From Parasponia andersonii (Eukaryota > Streptophyta > Magnoliopsida > Rosales > Cannabaceae): a stretch of DNA of 64,000 nt. A model generated the notes under the pieces. It ran no database searches and was not told where the DNA came from. It worked only from the letters and a program-made list of their open reading frames with translations. The stretch lies in assembly GCA_002914805.1 (NCBI GenBank), contig JXTB01000045.1:153605-217604 (forward strand). The letters run 5' to 3'. Shown here piece by piece: positions 12,981 to 25,048 of this stretch; positions within the stretch are counted from its first letter, which is position 1; every line of letters starts with the position of its first letter. A program made the position numbers and the translations under genes.

Positions 12981-15477
12981 TGTCACGACCCAAACCCCAA
13001 GGTAGTGGCAGAAGGGGAAATTTTGATTTTTTTTTTTTTTACTCCAACCAATGGACTTATTCCACAGTTCATAGTCACCAATAAACACAAACTAAAAAAT
13101 TTGAAGAAATCAAATTCTCAAATATTTAAATGAGCATCATTATTCATACCTCCATATCACACTAGAATGGTATATATAATTACAGACATTCTCAAATTAA
13201 CATACTTAATAAGAATGCTACTAATATCCAAATATTTTACAAGACTTAAACTCGAGTCTTGTATTCACACTCCTAGCATTACCAAGTCTTAAACTACAAA
13301 TAAAAGATAACTTCTTATTCTACTTGTTGTCTGTCAATGTCATACTGGACTCCGCCTGTGAAGAAAGTAGGGAGGGTGAGCATAAATTGCCTAGTAGGTT
13401 ACCCAATTTCCTTTTTTGGGAAAATCTTTTATAAATCTCAAAATAGCTGCATGGTTAGTACTACTAGAAAACCATTTCTATAAATATTAAGGATTTAAAC
13501 CATTTATAGAAAATCATACTAAAATCAAACCAAATATCCAGGTCAAAACATATAAAAGTCTCAATTTAAATAAGTATAATGCACATCACATAAATCAATA
13601 CATCACATGAGTCTTCATCCTCTCATCACAACTAGAGCAACTTATACTACATGAATTGAGTGCTCTCTGCCTGACATCTATCTCTGAAAAACTGGAGGGA
13701 CACCCATATGTCAAATCCTACCGAACCGGAGGGGCACCGAATGCCTACGCCTACCGAATGGAGATAGTCAGAAAACAAACCCCACGCAGGTTTACGGGCT
13801 CTCACCGAAGACGGGTGTACTAGTCCGCCTACGACAATACCGTGATGCCTAAGACGACTCTCATGCCTGATCGTATGAAATGTGCAATATATATAAAGTC
13901 TCAAAGAACCATGCAATGTTTTGACATCCTAGACATGCTCTGATTTTTAGTTAAAATCCATTTTGTACTTTAAAAATCCAAAGTACATTTTCCATGGCTT
14001 TACCAAATTCCAAGTATAAAAACTTGTACAAAACCATATTTAAAAATATCTAGAGCAGCCTACAATGTTTTACAAATTCATAGTTCATCAAAATAACTAT
14101 TCAAATAATTCAATTTAATAAAATCACGAAATTTCATTTTTCAAGATAAATTTCAATCTAAATGAAAATAATAGAAAACAAGGAAATTGAATCCCCTACA
14201 TTGAAATAGTGATTATGTTGAGCTAACGGTGCTAGAAATATCCTCAATTGATCACCAGGTTGTTTGGACAGTTGTTTTCGAGTCTCGTCACGTTCACTTG
14301 AAAAGTTGACTTTTCAAACGGAGTCTCGGATCGAGAAACAGAGGTCACCACTGAATTCAGAACACCCAAAAACGTTGGTTTGGATATAAAGTTCGTCGAA
14401 AACGGGTCCCGGTACGGAACCGGCCCGTGGCACGCAAAACGGTGCAAATCAAGAGCTATTTTCTCGATTTTCGTGCCACTTCGGAAAATAGTGGTATTTT
14501 ATATCAAACTTCATGTCCCGACTTCACTGAGTCCAAATTTGAAGTCAGAACTTAGTTTCGAGGTTCCAAACACTAAATGGGCTCAAAATCCGAAAATTAT
14601 AAAAATACCACATTTTGAAAATATTTAGAAAAATACCACAATTTTGTCCCGATAATCAACTACCTTCCGGTTATCGTTTTAACACTTAAAAATCATGATA
14701 TTTCAGGTTTCAAACTCCTCTATCACGTGGTATAATTCTCTCGGGAAAAATAACTCAACTCTGGAATAATTACGAAAATACCACAAAATTTAAATATTAA
14801 AATATTGCTACAGTAGCTAACTTCTTACCGGAGCTGAGCTAAAGGACGAGATCGGTCGGAAATGAAAGCTGGCGTTGAGACGATTCCAACGGTGGCGGCG
14901 GTGCGGTGATCCGACGTCGGACGGCGGCTCGGCGGAGGAAAATCCGTCGCGGCGGGGTGAACTTCCAGTCGAGATTTCTCCGGCGACAGGCGGCGCAACG
15001 AGGTAACCGCACCGGGCGCGGCTTCGTTGGCGGCTAGGCAAGGGTGCAGGGTGGCGCGTCGGGCAAATCGGCGGCCAGAGGGGCGTCGAATGAACAGTGG
15101 CCGAGGGGGTAAAAATCAGGGGTTTCGGTGGAGAAGAAAGAGAAATTGGGGGGGGGGGTTTATTCAATTTTTCAAAAACTGTAGCAGTGGGACACGTGGC
15201 ACAATCTGATTCGACCGAAAAATAAGTTTCTGAAATTCCACTTTGGCCACAATTTTAAAAGATTTTTTTCATTTTAGTCCCTCCTTAATTACACTCTTAT
15301 CCCCAATTTGAAATTTCTTTTTCACTTTTGCCCTAACTGTATCTAGACATAATCTTGTCTAGATTCAACACCAAATTTACTTCTGATTTTTATTTAATTA
15401 ATCCAAAAATATAAAATTACCAAAATACCATTGAAGTAAAATTACTTAATTACCCTTACAAAATTTAGGATTTTACA
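12981..15477. mobile_element. solo LTR (about 2.5 kb) inserted into the Tat protease region
   Basis: The host element's protease region is split by a 2497-bp block that starts TGTCACGACCC and ends GGATTTTACA. It is flanked by identical 5-bp duplications GGTAC (12976-12980 and 15478-15482). TG...CA ends with a 5-bp duplication and no internal gag/pol indicate an LTR left after recombination between two LTRs. Read on the minus strand the terminus is GGGTCGTGACA-like, a common 3' end of long gypsy LTRs, so minus orientation is likely. The part near 14820-15170 is GC-rich, the rest AT-rich. A large non-autonomous (LARD-type) element is the alternative. It must be younger than the Tat element it interrupts. 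Confidence 0.8.
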
Positions 15478-15482
15478 GGTAC

Positions 15483-17388
15483 TGTCGAAAGCAAACAGTG
15501 GCTGACAGGTCGACTTGAGCGTATTTCGATTCAAGCCCATGCTCTCAAACATACTGAGGAACAGGATTTCAACGCTGCTCCCTCCGTCGATCAGGACCTT
15601 TCCGACCAACACGGAATCGATCTGTAGCTTAATCACCAAAGGACATCGTGAGACAGGTGCGCCGTGGTCAAATCTTGCTGGGTGAAGGCGATGGGGGCAG
15701 CAGAGGCACAACTTTCTCCCACCATCAAATGGTTGATGGAATAACCCATCCCCCTCAGGCATTTCGCTCTTTCTTAGGTCTTTTTGAAGCATATTCCTTC
15801 TTATCTTGACCCTGGGTCGGCTCTGGTCTACCCACGATGGTCGGCACTATCCTCAGGGTCTACTCTCCTGATCCAGATGCTTGGGTCTGATTGCCTTTTT
15901 CGGGCTTGGTGGCATCTTCCTGTTGTTGGATTCTGTCGGCCTTCATGTACTGTCTCAACTTGCTGATATGGATCGCCATCATAACCTGTGTGTAAAGGTT
16001 GCGGCAGTTAATGGTGTTATACCCGTGATCCCTGTGAAATTGGCAGTACCTGTTCTTGTTTTTCATGTGCTCAGGAATGCTGGACTTGGGCGGGTCTTTG
16101 AAAATGCCCCTATCTCTGTTTTGGAGGTAGATCATGTCGATTGGCGTGTTCAGCTCGTATTTCGGTAGTGGGTCACGAGACGCCTTCCTCCTCTTGCTGC
16201 CTTCTTGACTGCCTTGGATGGGGGTTTCCCGTTTCGGAGTCGGCCTTTGGTCTGGCGCGGGCCTCTTTACCCCATGCGAGGCTGTGGTTTGCACCGGCGC
16301 CGTTGTTACAGCGGCGGAGGCTTTGGATGCTTTCTGGCGGCTTTCCAGCACCCTGAATACCCCTTCTGACTTTGCCTGGACGTCCGCCATATCATACGGA
16401 AGGTTCAGAAGCAGATGGTCTGATAGCATCGATCCTGGCTGCAGGCCCTTGACGAACGATCCTGTGGCTTGGACTGAGTCAGCGTTGTGCACTAGGGATA
16501 TCAGCTTTAGGAAGTGCGACAGGTACTCTCTTGGAAACTCGTTCATGGTTTGTTCCAACCGGTCAACATCTCGCATAGATTTCTGCTGCCTCTAGGCACC
16601 TGCGTACTGCTTTAAGAAAAGTTTACAGAAATCTTGGAACCCGTTTATGGATTTCTCTGGGAGCTGTTTGAACCATAATAGGGCCGGTCCTGCCAAGGTT
16701 GTAGAGAAGACTTTGCAGGTCACAGCCTCATCCCTGGTTTCCAAGGTCATCTTCTGCTGAAAATGGTATATTTGATCGAAGGGGTCGGACTTCCCATCGA
16801 ACGGCCTGAAGGTCGAGGTTGTGAAGTCTCTCGGCTTGGGCTCCATCTGGATCGAGTCGGCGAAGGCCGTCTGGTTGATCCCTCGCACAATTTGCTCTGC
16901 CAGATCATCGGGGGTCTAGCAGTGATGGGCTTTGAGCTTTTTACTCAGCTCCGTCATCATTTCTTGCTTCTAGTTGGGAAGCATACCTTCTGGGCATCCT
17001 TGGTGTCTTTTATCCACCACCGCTCTGGCTCAGAATGGCCTCGTCTGGCTTTTCGCTCACCCTGCATCCGCGATCTGGATGGGGCAGGAACTTTCCTCAG
17101 CGGTTGGCTCCCATACTCCTGCTGGACCTCTTCGTCAAAATCTTCCCTTCGCTCGCTCCTGGCTTCGCTTGCCAGCAGCCCTTCGAGACAGGCGTTATCT
17201 CTGCGCACTTCTGTGACTTCTTCTCTTAAACCTAGGATGGCATCGTGGGCAATCTCTGCCTTCTGATTTGCTTCTGCCAAGGCAGCGAGTATCCGGTCTA
17301 GATTTTGTTCCAGATCTGATTGTGCTTCCCGAGAGCTTCCTTCAGCATCGGGACGTGTGCAACTGGTTGTCATTCTTGAAGGTGCCAT
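15483..17388 (-). other. gag and start of protease of the Tat element, fossil
   Basis: Minus-strand open pieces in order: an N-terminal segment with a predicted coiled coil (about 17388-16957), the Retrotrans_gag-type domain with ALLWFKQLPEKSI (about 16888-16592), and a basic linker. A single zinc-knuckle-like CQFHRDHGYNTINC motif follows (within 16576-15860), then the start of a retropepsin with VLIDGGSSVEILF (within 15792-15483). The protease continues beyond the nested solo LTR at 12980 and below. The region contains several breaks. Confidence 0.88.
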
Positions 17389-17462
17389 CCTATATTGTAT
17401 GGCCTTTTGTTTAGGAAGAGCGCGATCGTGAAACTCCTACTATTTTTCTCATGCTCAACGGT

Positions 17463-17482
17463 TTCCCACAGACGGCACCAAA
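17463..17482 (-). other. primer-binding site of the Tat element
   Basis: Directly inside the upper LTR, the minus strand reads TGGTGCCGTCTGTGGGA. This is close to the TGGCGCCGTCTGTGGGA type of primer-binding site seen in many plant gypsy elements. It fixes the orientation: the LTR at 17484-18293 is the 5' LTR. Confidence 0.8.
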
Positions 17483-17483
17483 C

Positions 17484-18293
17484 TGTTAGAGTGGTTTTCA
17501 CTAACTATCCACGTGTCTCTGAACTGTCGATATTGAATCTTCCAACTGTCCACGTGTCCTTGCTATCCCAAAGAGCTTTCGACTTCAAGCTAGATGGGAG
17601 AGGCGAGGGAGGCCACCTGCAAAGACTCTCTGATGCTTAAGTCAGTTGGTTATCTTTTATTCAGGGTAGCAAAGATTTAGTTTTTCTTTGTATGAGTACA
17701 TATTTTTAAATGTTTCTTTTTGTATGTGTACATGCCTCCTTTTTGGGGACGTATGGCTCATATATATAGTTCTGAAATTGTGAATCTCATAGTTCTCAAT
17801 CCCAGGATCGAGTACATTTTTCATCAAGAATTACTCTAGAGATCACGGGTCAAGATTTCCGTGATTCTCCCTGCATCGTTGTAGCCTAGTTTCCGTCGTC
17901 CCTTATGACTCGAGTCTGTCAGGGGCGAGATTTGGACAAACCGCCGTTCTATCAGGACGGTTTATCCCATGCGCACACCTACTCAAGATCGCATTAAATG
18001 CTTTGTCTGGGTCTGAAGCTGTGAGTTACTTCCCATTGTACTCTGGTGGAAGACCCTTAGGGCTTCTGACCCCTAGCTGTCGAGGTAAGAATCGGACTGG
18101 ACCGAGTCCATCCAAGGTCTGGGATAGGCTCGGCCCTAGACTCGGACAGCTCAATGGCCTATGTGGTACCACGTGCGACTCGCGTGGCCTTTAATTAGTC
18201 ACTCTGGATACGTGTCGGACGGTGTACCCCGTTTATGACCTGTTATACCACTTAATCGTCCACGTGGTGTATAATTTAGGAACGGGTCCCACA
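17484..18293 (-). repeat. 5' LTR of the Tat element
   Basis: This 810-bp LTR starts TGTTAGAG and ends CCCACA, is collinear with 3509-4319 and is followed by the target duplication ATAAA. The paired LTRs share the duplicated CCACGTGTC segments near the TG end. Confidence 0.92.
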
Positions 18294-18298
18294 ATAAA

Positions 18299-19290
18299 TG
18301 CATAAACAATTGACCTTAATCTTCTCTTTTATTGAAAGTGCAAGAGTCGAGACAAAGTAAACAAAATGAGGGAAAGAAGACAGAGGAAAGAGATACCTAA
18401 GAATGATGGAGGTGGACGACTGTAGTTGCCGGATCTGTGGACGATGAAACTATGGCAGTCAGTACTGAGGACGATAGGAGGTTCAGGCAGCTAGTGCTGA
18501 GGACGACGGGAGGATCAGGCCGCTGAAGCTGAGGACGACCTAGGTATGGAACCAAGTGAGAGCGAGATTTTGAAAAAAAGCTCTCTTATTTCACTATTTT
18601 TTGCTCTCTTATTTCAATGTTTTTTCAGAACAAATGAAAACAACTTTTAGATGTTCTCTGTTTTTCCTATTTTTTTTTACTCAAACTTTTAAAAATTGTT
18701 TCCTATTTTTTGTAACTCAAACTTTTAAAAATTGTTTCCTGGAAACAAAGCCAAAACACCTTTGTTTTTGTTTTGATAAACAGTTTTCTATTTTTCAAAA
18801 CAAAAAAACTGTTTTTTAGTGTTGAAGCCAAACAGGCTCTTATTTACGCTTAGCCGTTTGTTTCTATACAACCTTCTAGTCTCATGAGTCTGGTGGAATA
18901 GATTTACCCCTTTTTTTTTTTTCCAACCATTCCAAGCGTTTGTAATCTCATTTCCATTTTCATTTAGTCGTTTGTTTCAACTATTCTCGTTTTTTCATTC
19001 TAATATCTCAGTCAATTAGATATTTATGTCAATAATTTAATTCAATTTTTTTTTATTCAAATAACGCATTAATGGTTTACATTAGAATGATTTTCTTCTT
19101 AAACCATTATATTCATTCCCATTCAACTTCATGAATAAATTAACATAATAATGATTAACAAATTTTGTACTTGCACACGTTCACCTGACAAACTAATTTT
19201 ATAATCATTAACAAATATAATATTTGATTACTTAAATGCAATTAATTGCAACAAGCAAAGCCTCAGCGAGTATTTGAATTTAGCAGTATT
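18299..19290. other. intergenic; 32-bp minisatellite and T-rich repeat
   Basis: No gene was seen. At 18461-18540 a 32-bp unit containing GCTGAGGACGAC is repeated about 2.5 times. At 18661-18734 a T-rich unit ending ACTCAAACTTTTAAAAATTG is duplicated. The stretch about 18590-18840, ending in a GTGTTGAAGCCAAACAGGCT-like segment, has the look of a common dispersed plant repeat, but its ends are not defined. Confidence 0.45.
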
Positions 19291-19292
19291 AC

Positions 19293-19370
19293 TCTATTAG
19301 GAAGTAACAGATAGTCACATGTTCTCAATAGTCTATTAGGAAGTAACAGATAGTCACATGTTCTCAATAG
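19293..19370. repeat. 39-bp tandem duplication upstream of the first SURNod19 copy
   Basis: Two identical 39-bp units (19293-19331 and 19332-19370), each beginning TCTATTAGGAAGTAACAGAT, lie about 40 bp upstream of the TATA box. Perfect identity indicates a recent event. Confidence 0.9.
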
Positions 19371-19411
19371 TCTTACGCCGGCCCATTTCACCATCGCGCG
19401 CCTATAATCTA

Positions 19412-19480
19412 TATATAAAGCCATTTCCGGGTTCAAGAACAAGAAAACTCAACACTAAGACTATTTTTGTGGCAACTTCG
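19412..19480 (+). promoter_or_regulatory. probable TATA box and first untranslated exon of the first SURNod19 copy
   Basis: TATATAAAG at 19412-19419 is a good plant TATA box. About 30 bp downstream begins an A/C-rich leader that ends at a consensus donor (CG|GTACGT at 19480/19481). A matching acceptor (CTATAG, ending near 20330) lies before the coding exon, which suggests a 5'-UTR intron. No transcript evidence is available. Confidence 0.5.
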
Positions 19481-19826
19481 GTACGTTCTTATATCTTACT
19501 ACCATATCGTGTATATATATGCATGTAACTTTTGATCATTATTGTAAGCCCCTGCTTAATCATATATACTTGTTTCTCTATGTTGCTATAGTGTCCTATG
19601 ATTATCTAAGTCTCTTGTGTTGATACGATGATATTCTTTATTTTGTTTCGTTGAATTTTTTTGTCTTTATAAACGAGTAGTAGATCTCACTAAGCTGTTT
19701 GTTTCTTTAAGGGGATAGAGTCTAGGAGACTTCTAGTCTCATGGAGCCATGTAATTAACAGTTCCAAGAGACCACAAAAGGGATAAACTTTAGCAGTTCT
19801 TTCTTACACATTTCAACTCTTTAGGG

Positions 19827-20240
19827 GAAATTAAAGAAGCTTTAAATCTTCATAGGACAAGTACTTGTTTAATATTCTAACGTTTGTATAAGTTACCCTT
19901 TTGAAAAATTTTAGTACTTGCCAAAACAAAATGGTATATCGTTTTAGATTTTTTTTTCTTTTAAAAATGAAACTTAAGTAATAATTTCCATTTATTATAA
20001 ATTAAAAAAAAAAATTCTACAATAATCTAATTCCCACTCCATCTTAAGAGAAATTAAAGAAGATTTAGATCTTCATATGATAAGTACATGTTTAATGTTC
20101 TAAAGTTAGTTTTGGTTACTTTTTTAGAATGGTATTTTATTTGAAAATTTTCTTTTAAAAAAAAAATAAGATTTAACTAATAATTTTTATTTATTATAAA
20201 TTTAAAAAAAATTCTATTATTATCTAATTCTTTCTCGTCA
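19827..20240. repeat. about 0.2-kb tandem duplication at the 5' end of the first SURNod19 copy
   Basis: Two diverged units begin GAAATTAAAGAAG at 19827 and 20050, a period of about 223 bp. The first unit contains AAAACAAAATGGTA (ATG at 19931), which matches the start-codon context of the intact copy (AACAAAATGGTA, ATG at 26960). The rest of the signal-peptide coding sequence resumes only at about 20348, beyond the second unit. The duplication therefore seems to have separated the ancestral start codon from its reading frame. Confidence 0.6.
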
Positions 20241-20362
20241 AGGATGATAAATATTCACGCTAACAATGTGACTCTAATTCTTTCTCGACTAGAACTGAAA
20301 TACTAAATAAAGAGTATTTTTTTCTATAGAATCAACTTGGTTTCCTAAGTCGGTCTTTGTGT

Positions 20363-22432
20363 ATGGCAATATTAATGTTGGTATTGAGCAGCATACCATT
20401 TTCAAATTCTGTGCGGATCAAAAACATATTTAAGACCAACTCCGCTGTCTTCTTATCCCCGGAGTTCAAGATGGGTCCGGGATCCGTAATCAACAAATAT
20501 TACTACAACATTGACTTGCCAAGAGGCCATATTGCTGTAAAGAGTTTTAATGCAGAAATAGTTGATGAAACAGGGCATCCTATCCCTATTTATGAAACTT
20601 ATCTGCATCATTGGGTCATTTACTATCAACCCAAAGGTAACCCTCAGAAACTTAACGAATCAAATTTCGAGTTGTTAGGCAACAGTGGAGTGTGCCAGGA
20701 TAATATTCTTGGGCAGTACTATGGGGTTGGCTCAGAAACGCGTAAAACACCCACGTTTGGTCCTGATCCTTATGGAATCGAAGCGCGGAAATTCCTGATG
20801 GTCATGAGGAGAGATGGATGGTCAATGTGCACGCAACTGATACGCGAGGCAGGAAGATGGATTGGGATGCACCGAGTGCAGACGTGATCTGTATAACGTG
20901 TCCAAGGACGAGCATGGCCGGCCTTTGGGACCAGATTACATAGGGGGCCTGCTGTGTTGTTATGATGAAACACAATGCAGATTGAGAAAGGCCTTTCAGG
21001 GTGCCAAGATGAGCCTCTACCTCAGATATACTGTGGAGTGGCTTTATTGGAGTGATTTTATCTTGCCCGTAAAGATCTATATGTTCGACGTTACTGATAC
21101 CTGGGACCCTTTGAACCCTGATGCACATGATTGTAAAGTAAGTGAGCATTACCTCCTTCCTAACATAATGTTCTATAACTATCTGCAAATCTAGTTTGTT
21201 CTTTCTTGTTACGTACATATTCCACGACTATACCAGATTGATTACTGAAATTCTATTATGCTTTCGCTTCGTCTATGAGCAGGAATGTGAAAGTGAAACT
21301 TAGACTAGAAGTGAATTCTTTTGCTCTATCAGTAAGATTGGACAAAAATTCCGTAAGACTTTGTTATAGATTGCAGTTTGTTTCCATGGAAAGTAACAAG
21401 ATTTTTAGGTTAAAAATTTAGGATGAGTTCAAAGATTTGCATTAGAAACCTTACACTAACTTTTTTGGGATGCCCCACTGAGTCCTTTTGAGATGTATGT
21501 GTGTGTGATCCTGAAACTCCATGACTATCATCAACAAATTGAAATAGGGTTATTTAGGTAGTCTTTTAACACTCTTGTTTAGATGGAATATTTGGAAAAA
21601 CAACAAGGCTTACCGATGCAGCGATGCTATCATAAAGTTTAATTAACTTCTCTGAAAATCTTCGAGGCATTCAATTTCCCTTGTGGCCTTTTTGATCCCA
21701 TAATGTGCTGATCTAGTTCTATGGATGAACTATGTGGAAAACTTTTAATACATGTTAGAGTACTTCACTTTCTGTGCATTATAATAGTACACAAATATGT
21801 ATTAATTTGGAGTCAATTGAGATCTTTAGTTCAAAAAGAAAGGTGTTTAATATAGTGGAGTTTTGTTAGTTTATGTCAATTCCATTTCAATTATGATCAA
21901 CTCAACATAATCTCTTTGTGTGTCAGATCGAGTACAGCGTTGCGAAATCATGCGAGGCTGGTCATAGGTGCATCGACAGCAAAAGAACAAGGGCAACGAT
22001 GCCAACCGGTGGATATCTTGTCTATGCTGTTGCTCACCAGCATATTGCAGGAGCTGGTTCAGCATTATATGGAGAGGTGATTTTCTTTCCACAGCTGTTT
22101 GACATCATAAACTTTCTCGTGTTTTATTGTACAAGGAGGACTTCTGATTATTGGTGAGGTTTATTTATTTGTTTTTTAACTAGTATCAACTGTTATTTTC
22201 AGGATGGAAGGGTGATATGTGCGTCGATTCCAATCTATGGAAAGGGAATGAAGCAGGAAATGAGGTCGGTTATGTGGTTGGGATGTCCCCCTGTTATCCT
22301 CAACCAGGCTCTGTCAAGATACCTGATGGGGAGACACTGACTCATGAGTCTAATTACAGCAGCAGCCAAGAACACATAGGAGTAATGGACCATTTCTATA
22401 TCTTAGTTGCAGACCAATTGCCAAATCCATAA
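20363..22432 (+). pseudogene. SURNod19-family gene, first tandem copy, decayed
   Basis: This copy is related to the stress-up-regulated Nod19 (SURNod19) family, plant secretory proteins of unknown biochemical function. Three exon equivalents match the intact copy at 26960: about 20363-21137, 21927-22076 and 22203-22432, with conserved splice sites. The first part encodes a signal-peptide remnant, then VRIKN and the family segments YLHHWVI, GVCQ and GSETRKTPTFGPDPYGIE. Against the intact copy, about 10 nt are missing near 20780 and 1 nt near 20855. Another single base is missing in the third exon near 22245. These shift the frame and do not cancel out. The ancestral ATG also seems displaced by an upstream duplication. 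It could still be transcribed or make a short 176-residue protein from the first frame, but a full-length product is not expected. Confidence 0.75.
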
Positions 22433-24465
22433 AAGCTCTCTATGCACTCTCATCTTTGAGGGACATTTCTTTTATCTAAACTCCAAAAACTTCTCTACTA
22501 TCTTCTGTCTATCCAAAATGTTTATGCCTCAAATTGAATAAACTTCGATGTATGGCACTGTCCATTTGGACTTTGATGTTGGAAATATGATATGAGGATG
22601 CTAATCAAGAGTACTGGTTTATGTTCATTGGTAGCAACAGTATGAAACAATTTGGTTCTATGAATGTGCTTGAATCCATTTGGCTTCTTCACATGGCTAC
22701 AGAAGACTTACTATATTATTGTATAATAATTTAAGTCTCTGTGTTTAGTTGTACTATCAATTATCAAATATACAATATACCCACTGCAACCATACAAGTT
22801 TGGTATATAAGAGAATTCAACAACATAGATTTTCTTCTATTATATGTACCAGCAATTCAACAACATAGATTATTGTCAAATCAAAACAAAAAAAAAGTTC
22901 TGAGACACGAATTTCAAATATACAACTACAAGAGACTCAATTGAAAAAAATGAATTTTTGTGTATTTAAAAACTGTTATAGTTGGATTCCTACGAGATTA
23001 TATATCATTGTTTTGGTCCAAAAGGTTATTTTTGGGTAGTTTTATGGATGTCAATCGACAATTTAAAAGAATAAAGTTATTTTTATAATAATTTTAAACT
23101 CTAAATTTGATTGTATATTTAAATTTGATGAAATTTGATAGAAAATACAAATAAAAGATTTTATTTGATATTAATAAGAAGGCATAGTTTTTTACTAAAA
23201 GTATGGATTAAAATGTCGTGATATTTGTCGATCTTATTGCGATATTATCCTTGTTTTGAAGATCTTATTATGATATTATCCTTGTTTTGAAGTATCGACG
23301 TGGATATTGGAGGAAAGATATTTTTACCATTGTATATATAAAATATTAGTAAAATATCAATAATATCGTGGAAAAGTTGATGTCGGTAAAATATCAGTAA
23401 AAAATAAGCTAATATTCAGATATTTACAGATATTATCGTAACAAAATCAGTGATAGTTTAAAATGTCGACAGAAATGTCAATTTTTTTTTTTGCAAATCT
23501 TTTCTTTTTTTTTTTTGGAAAAAGAAAAGAAAACAATAGTAGTGAAAATTAAATTATTGTTTCTCCTCTCTAATATGTTGGCAAAATATCATAACTACCA
23601 GTATTTGAATTAGAATCATCATAATACTTTTGAATTAGAATCATGATAATACTTGAAGGAGGAGATCAACCACTATATATGTAACATCTAAATAACTATC
23701 TTCAAAATTAATCTAGCATAGTAACTTGAGAAAGACGAGAATTCCTCTTCTAATTTTCAACTTCCCATAAACACTTTTGGTATTAGATAAATTTGAAGTG
23801 TTCTGTATTATCATTAATTTTTTAATTATTTTCATGTAATTTAGAACTATTTATAATTTGTAAGATATTAATACGAAATGTATTCAATAATTAGTATGAT
23901 CGCACTCTAATTTTAAAATTATTTTATAATATAAAATTCAATCACTTTTTCTACTTTATATGTACATTTTATTGTCATATATATAATATTAAATTTCTTG
24001 AATAAAAACTAATATAAATAATACAATATTAGTCACTTTAGTATTTTCTAAAGTTTCACTTGAAAATTGTTTGTTTTGGGACAAATTTTAATAATTTCTT
24101 GAAATATATTCAATATTGATGTTGTCATTGATATTCTGTAAAATCGAATCGTGACATCAACACTAATATTGGAATTTTCATCCTTAGGCCTAAAATACCA
24201 AAAGTCATGAGAGTTTTATATATAGTTTCCATCTAATAATTTTTTTTTTTTTACTTATCTATAGATATTTTTTTTAGTCATTAGATCATAATCTAACAAT
24301 TACCATAATTTGGATAGTTGGTCAAAAATAATAAAAATAAATACATATTATTTAATACTTTTTTTAACTTTTACCATAAAAAGATGTACATGATGAATTT
24401 TAACTGGATAAAATAATACCTATGGATAGGTAAAAAAATATCCACTAGATTGGTGCCCTTTATAA

Positions 24466-24514
<49 letters not shown>

Positions 24515-24527
24515 CCCCATTGTTATT
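22433..24527. other. AT-rich intergenic sequence with a 31-bp tandem duplication
   Basis: No gene was recognised. A 31-bp unit (GATCTTATTGCGATATTATC...) is duplicated at 23230-23260 and 23261-23291. The surrounding 23170-24180 is rich in variants of ATATTATCG and AAATATC, which suggests an old dispersed repeat without visible ends. A TA microsatellite occupies 24471-24510. Confidence 0.4.
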
Positions 24528-24537
24528 TAACAATATA

Positions 24538-25039
24538 GGTTTATGGCATAAATGATCCCTGACCTATCCAATCTGTGGCAATTTAGTCATTAAAGTTTCA
24601 ATTACAGTTTTCAATTCATAGTAATTTGGTCATTAGGCTATGTAAATTGAAAATCTATTATTAAATTTCTACCAAAACCACACAAAAAGGAGCACGTTGT
24701 AGCATCTGAAAAAATATTTAAAAGAAAATAAACTGAATAAAAAAATTTTGAAAAAAATAAAAGATATATTCTTTACATGTTTTTAAAATTTTTAAAGTTA
24801 CAGATTTGGAGAAAATTTTGCTATTATTGTTCATTTTTGTGCTTAAAATTTCTAAATTACTTTTTAAATATACTTTTAGATGCCATTGCGGGTGTTTAGG
24901 TTAAAAATTAATAACAAGTTGAAATTTAGACAATTTATAAACTAAATTGTTATAAATTAAAAAATTCAAAAACCTAATTAAAACTTCAAATACCAAATTA
25001 CCGCTAATCGAATACTTCAGGGACTATTTATATTAAACC
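24538..25039. mobile_element. small non-autonomous TIR element (Mutator-like), copy 1
   Basis: The ends are imperfect inverted repeats of about 25 bp: GGTTTATGGCATAAATGATC at the left and, reverse-complemented, GGTTTAATATAAATAGTCCC at the right. They are flanked by an exact 9-bp duplication TAACAATAT (24528-24536 and 25040-25048). A 9-bp target duplication with TIRs is typical of Mutator-like elements. There is no coding capacity. A related copy lies at 29392-29989. It sits directly beside a TA microsatellite. Confidence 0.75.
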
Positions 25040-25048
25040 TAACAATAT

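Larger units (their letters stand above)
3509..18293 (-). mobile_element. Ty3/gypsy LTR retrotransposon, Tat lineage, with nested solo LTR
   Basis: The element is bounded by two direct LTRs (3509-4319 and 17484-18293) that start TG and end CA. It is flanked by identical 5-bp target duplications ATAAA (3504-3508 and 18294-18298). It reads on the minus strand: the primer-binding site lies just inside the 17484 LTR, followed downwards by gag, protease, reverse transcriptase, RNase H and integrase. Behind integrase comes a long region with tandem repeats and an oppositely oriented gene, an arrangement known from Tat-lineage elements. The length is 14.8 kb, or about 12.3 kb without the nested 2.5-kb insertion. 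The two LTRs differ at several percent of positions by eye, mostly transitions, which suggests an insertion a few million years old. The element is a fossil: besides the insertion, its coding regions carry multiple breaks. Confidence 0.92.

Noticed and set aside
14817-15209. Pro-rich open frame in the solo LTR, possible gene
   Set aside because: GC-rich part of a long LTR; low-complexity Pro/Ser composition on one strand and Arg/Gly on the other, without motifs.
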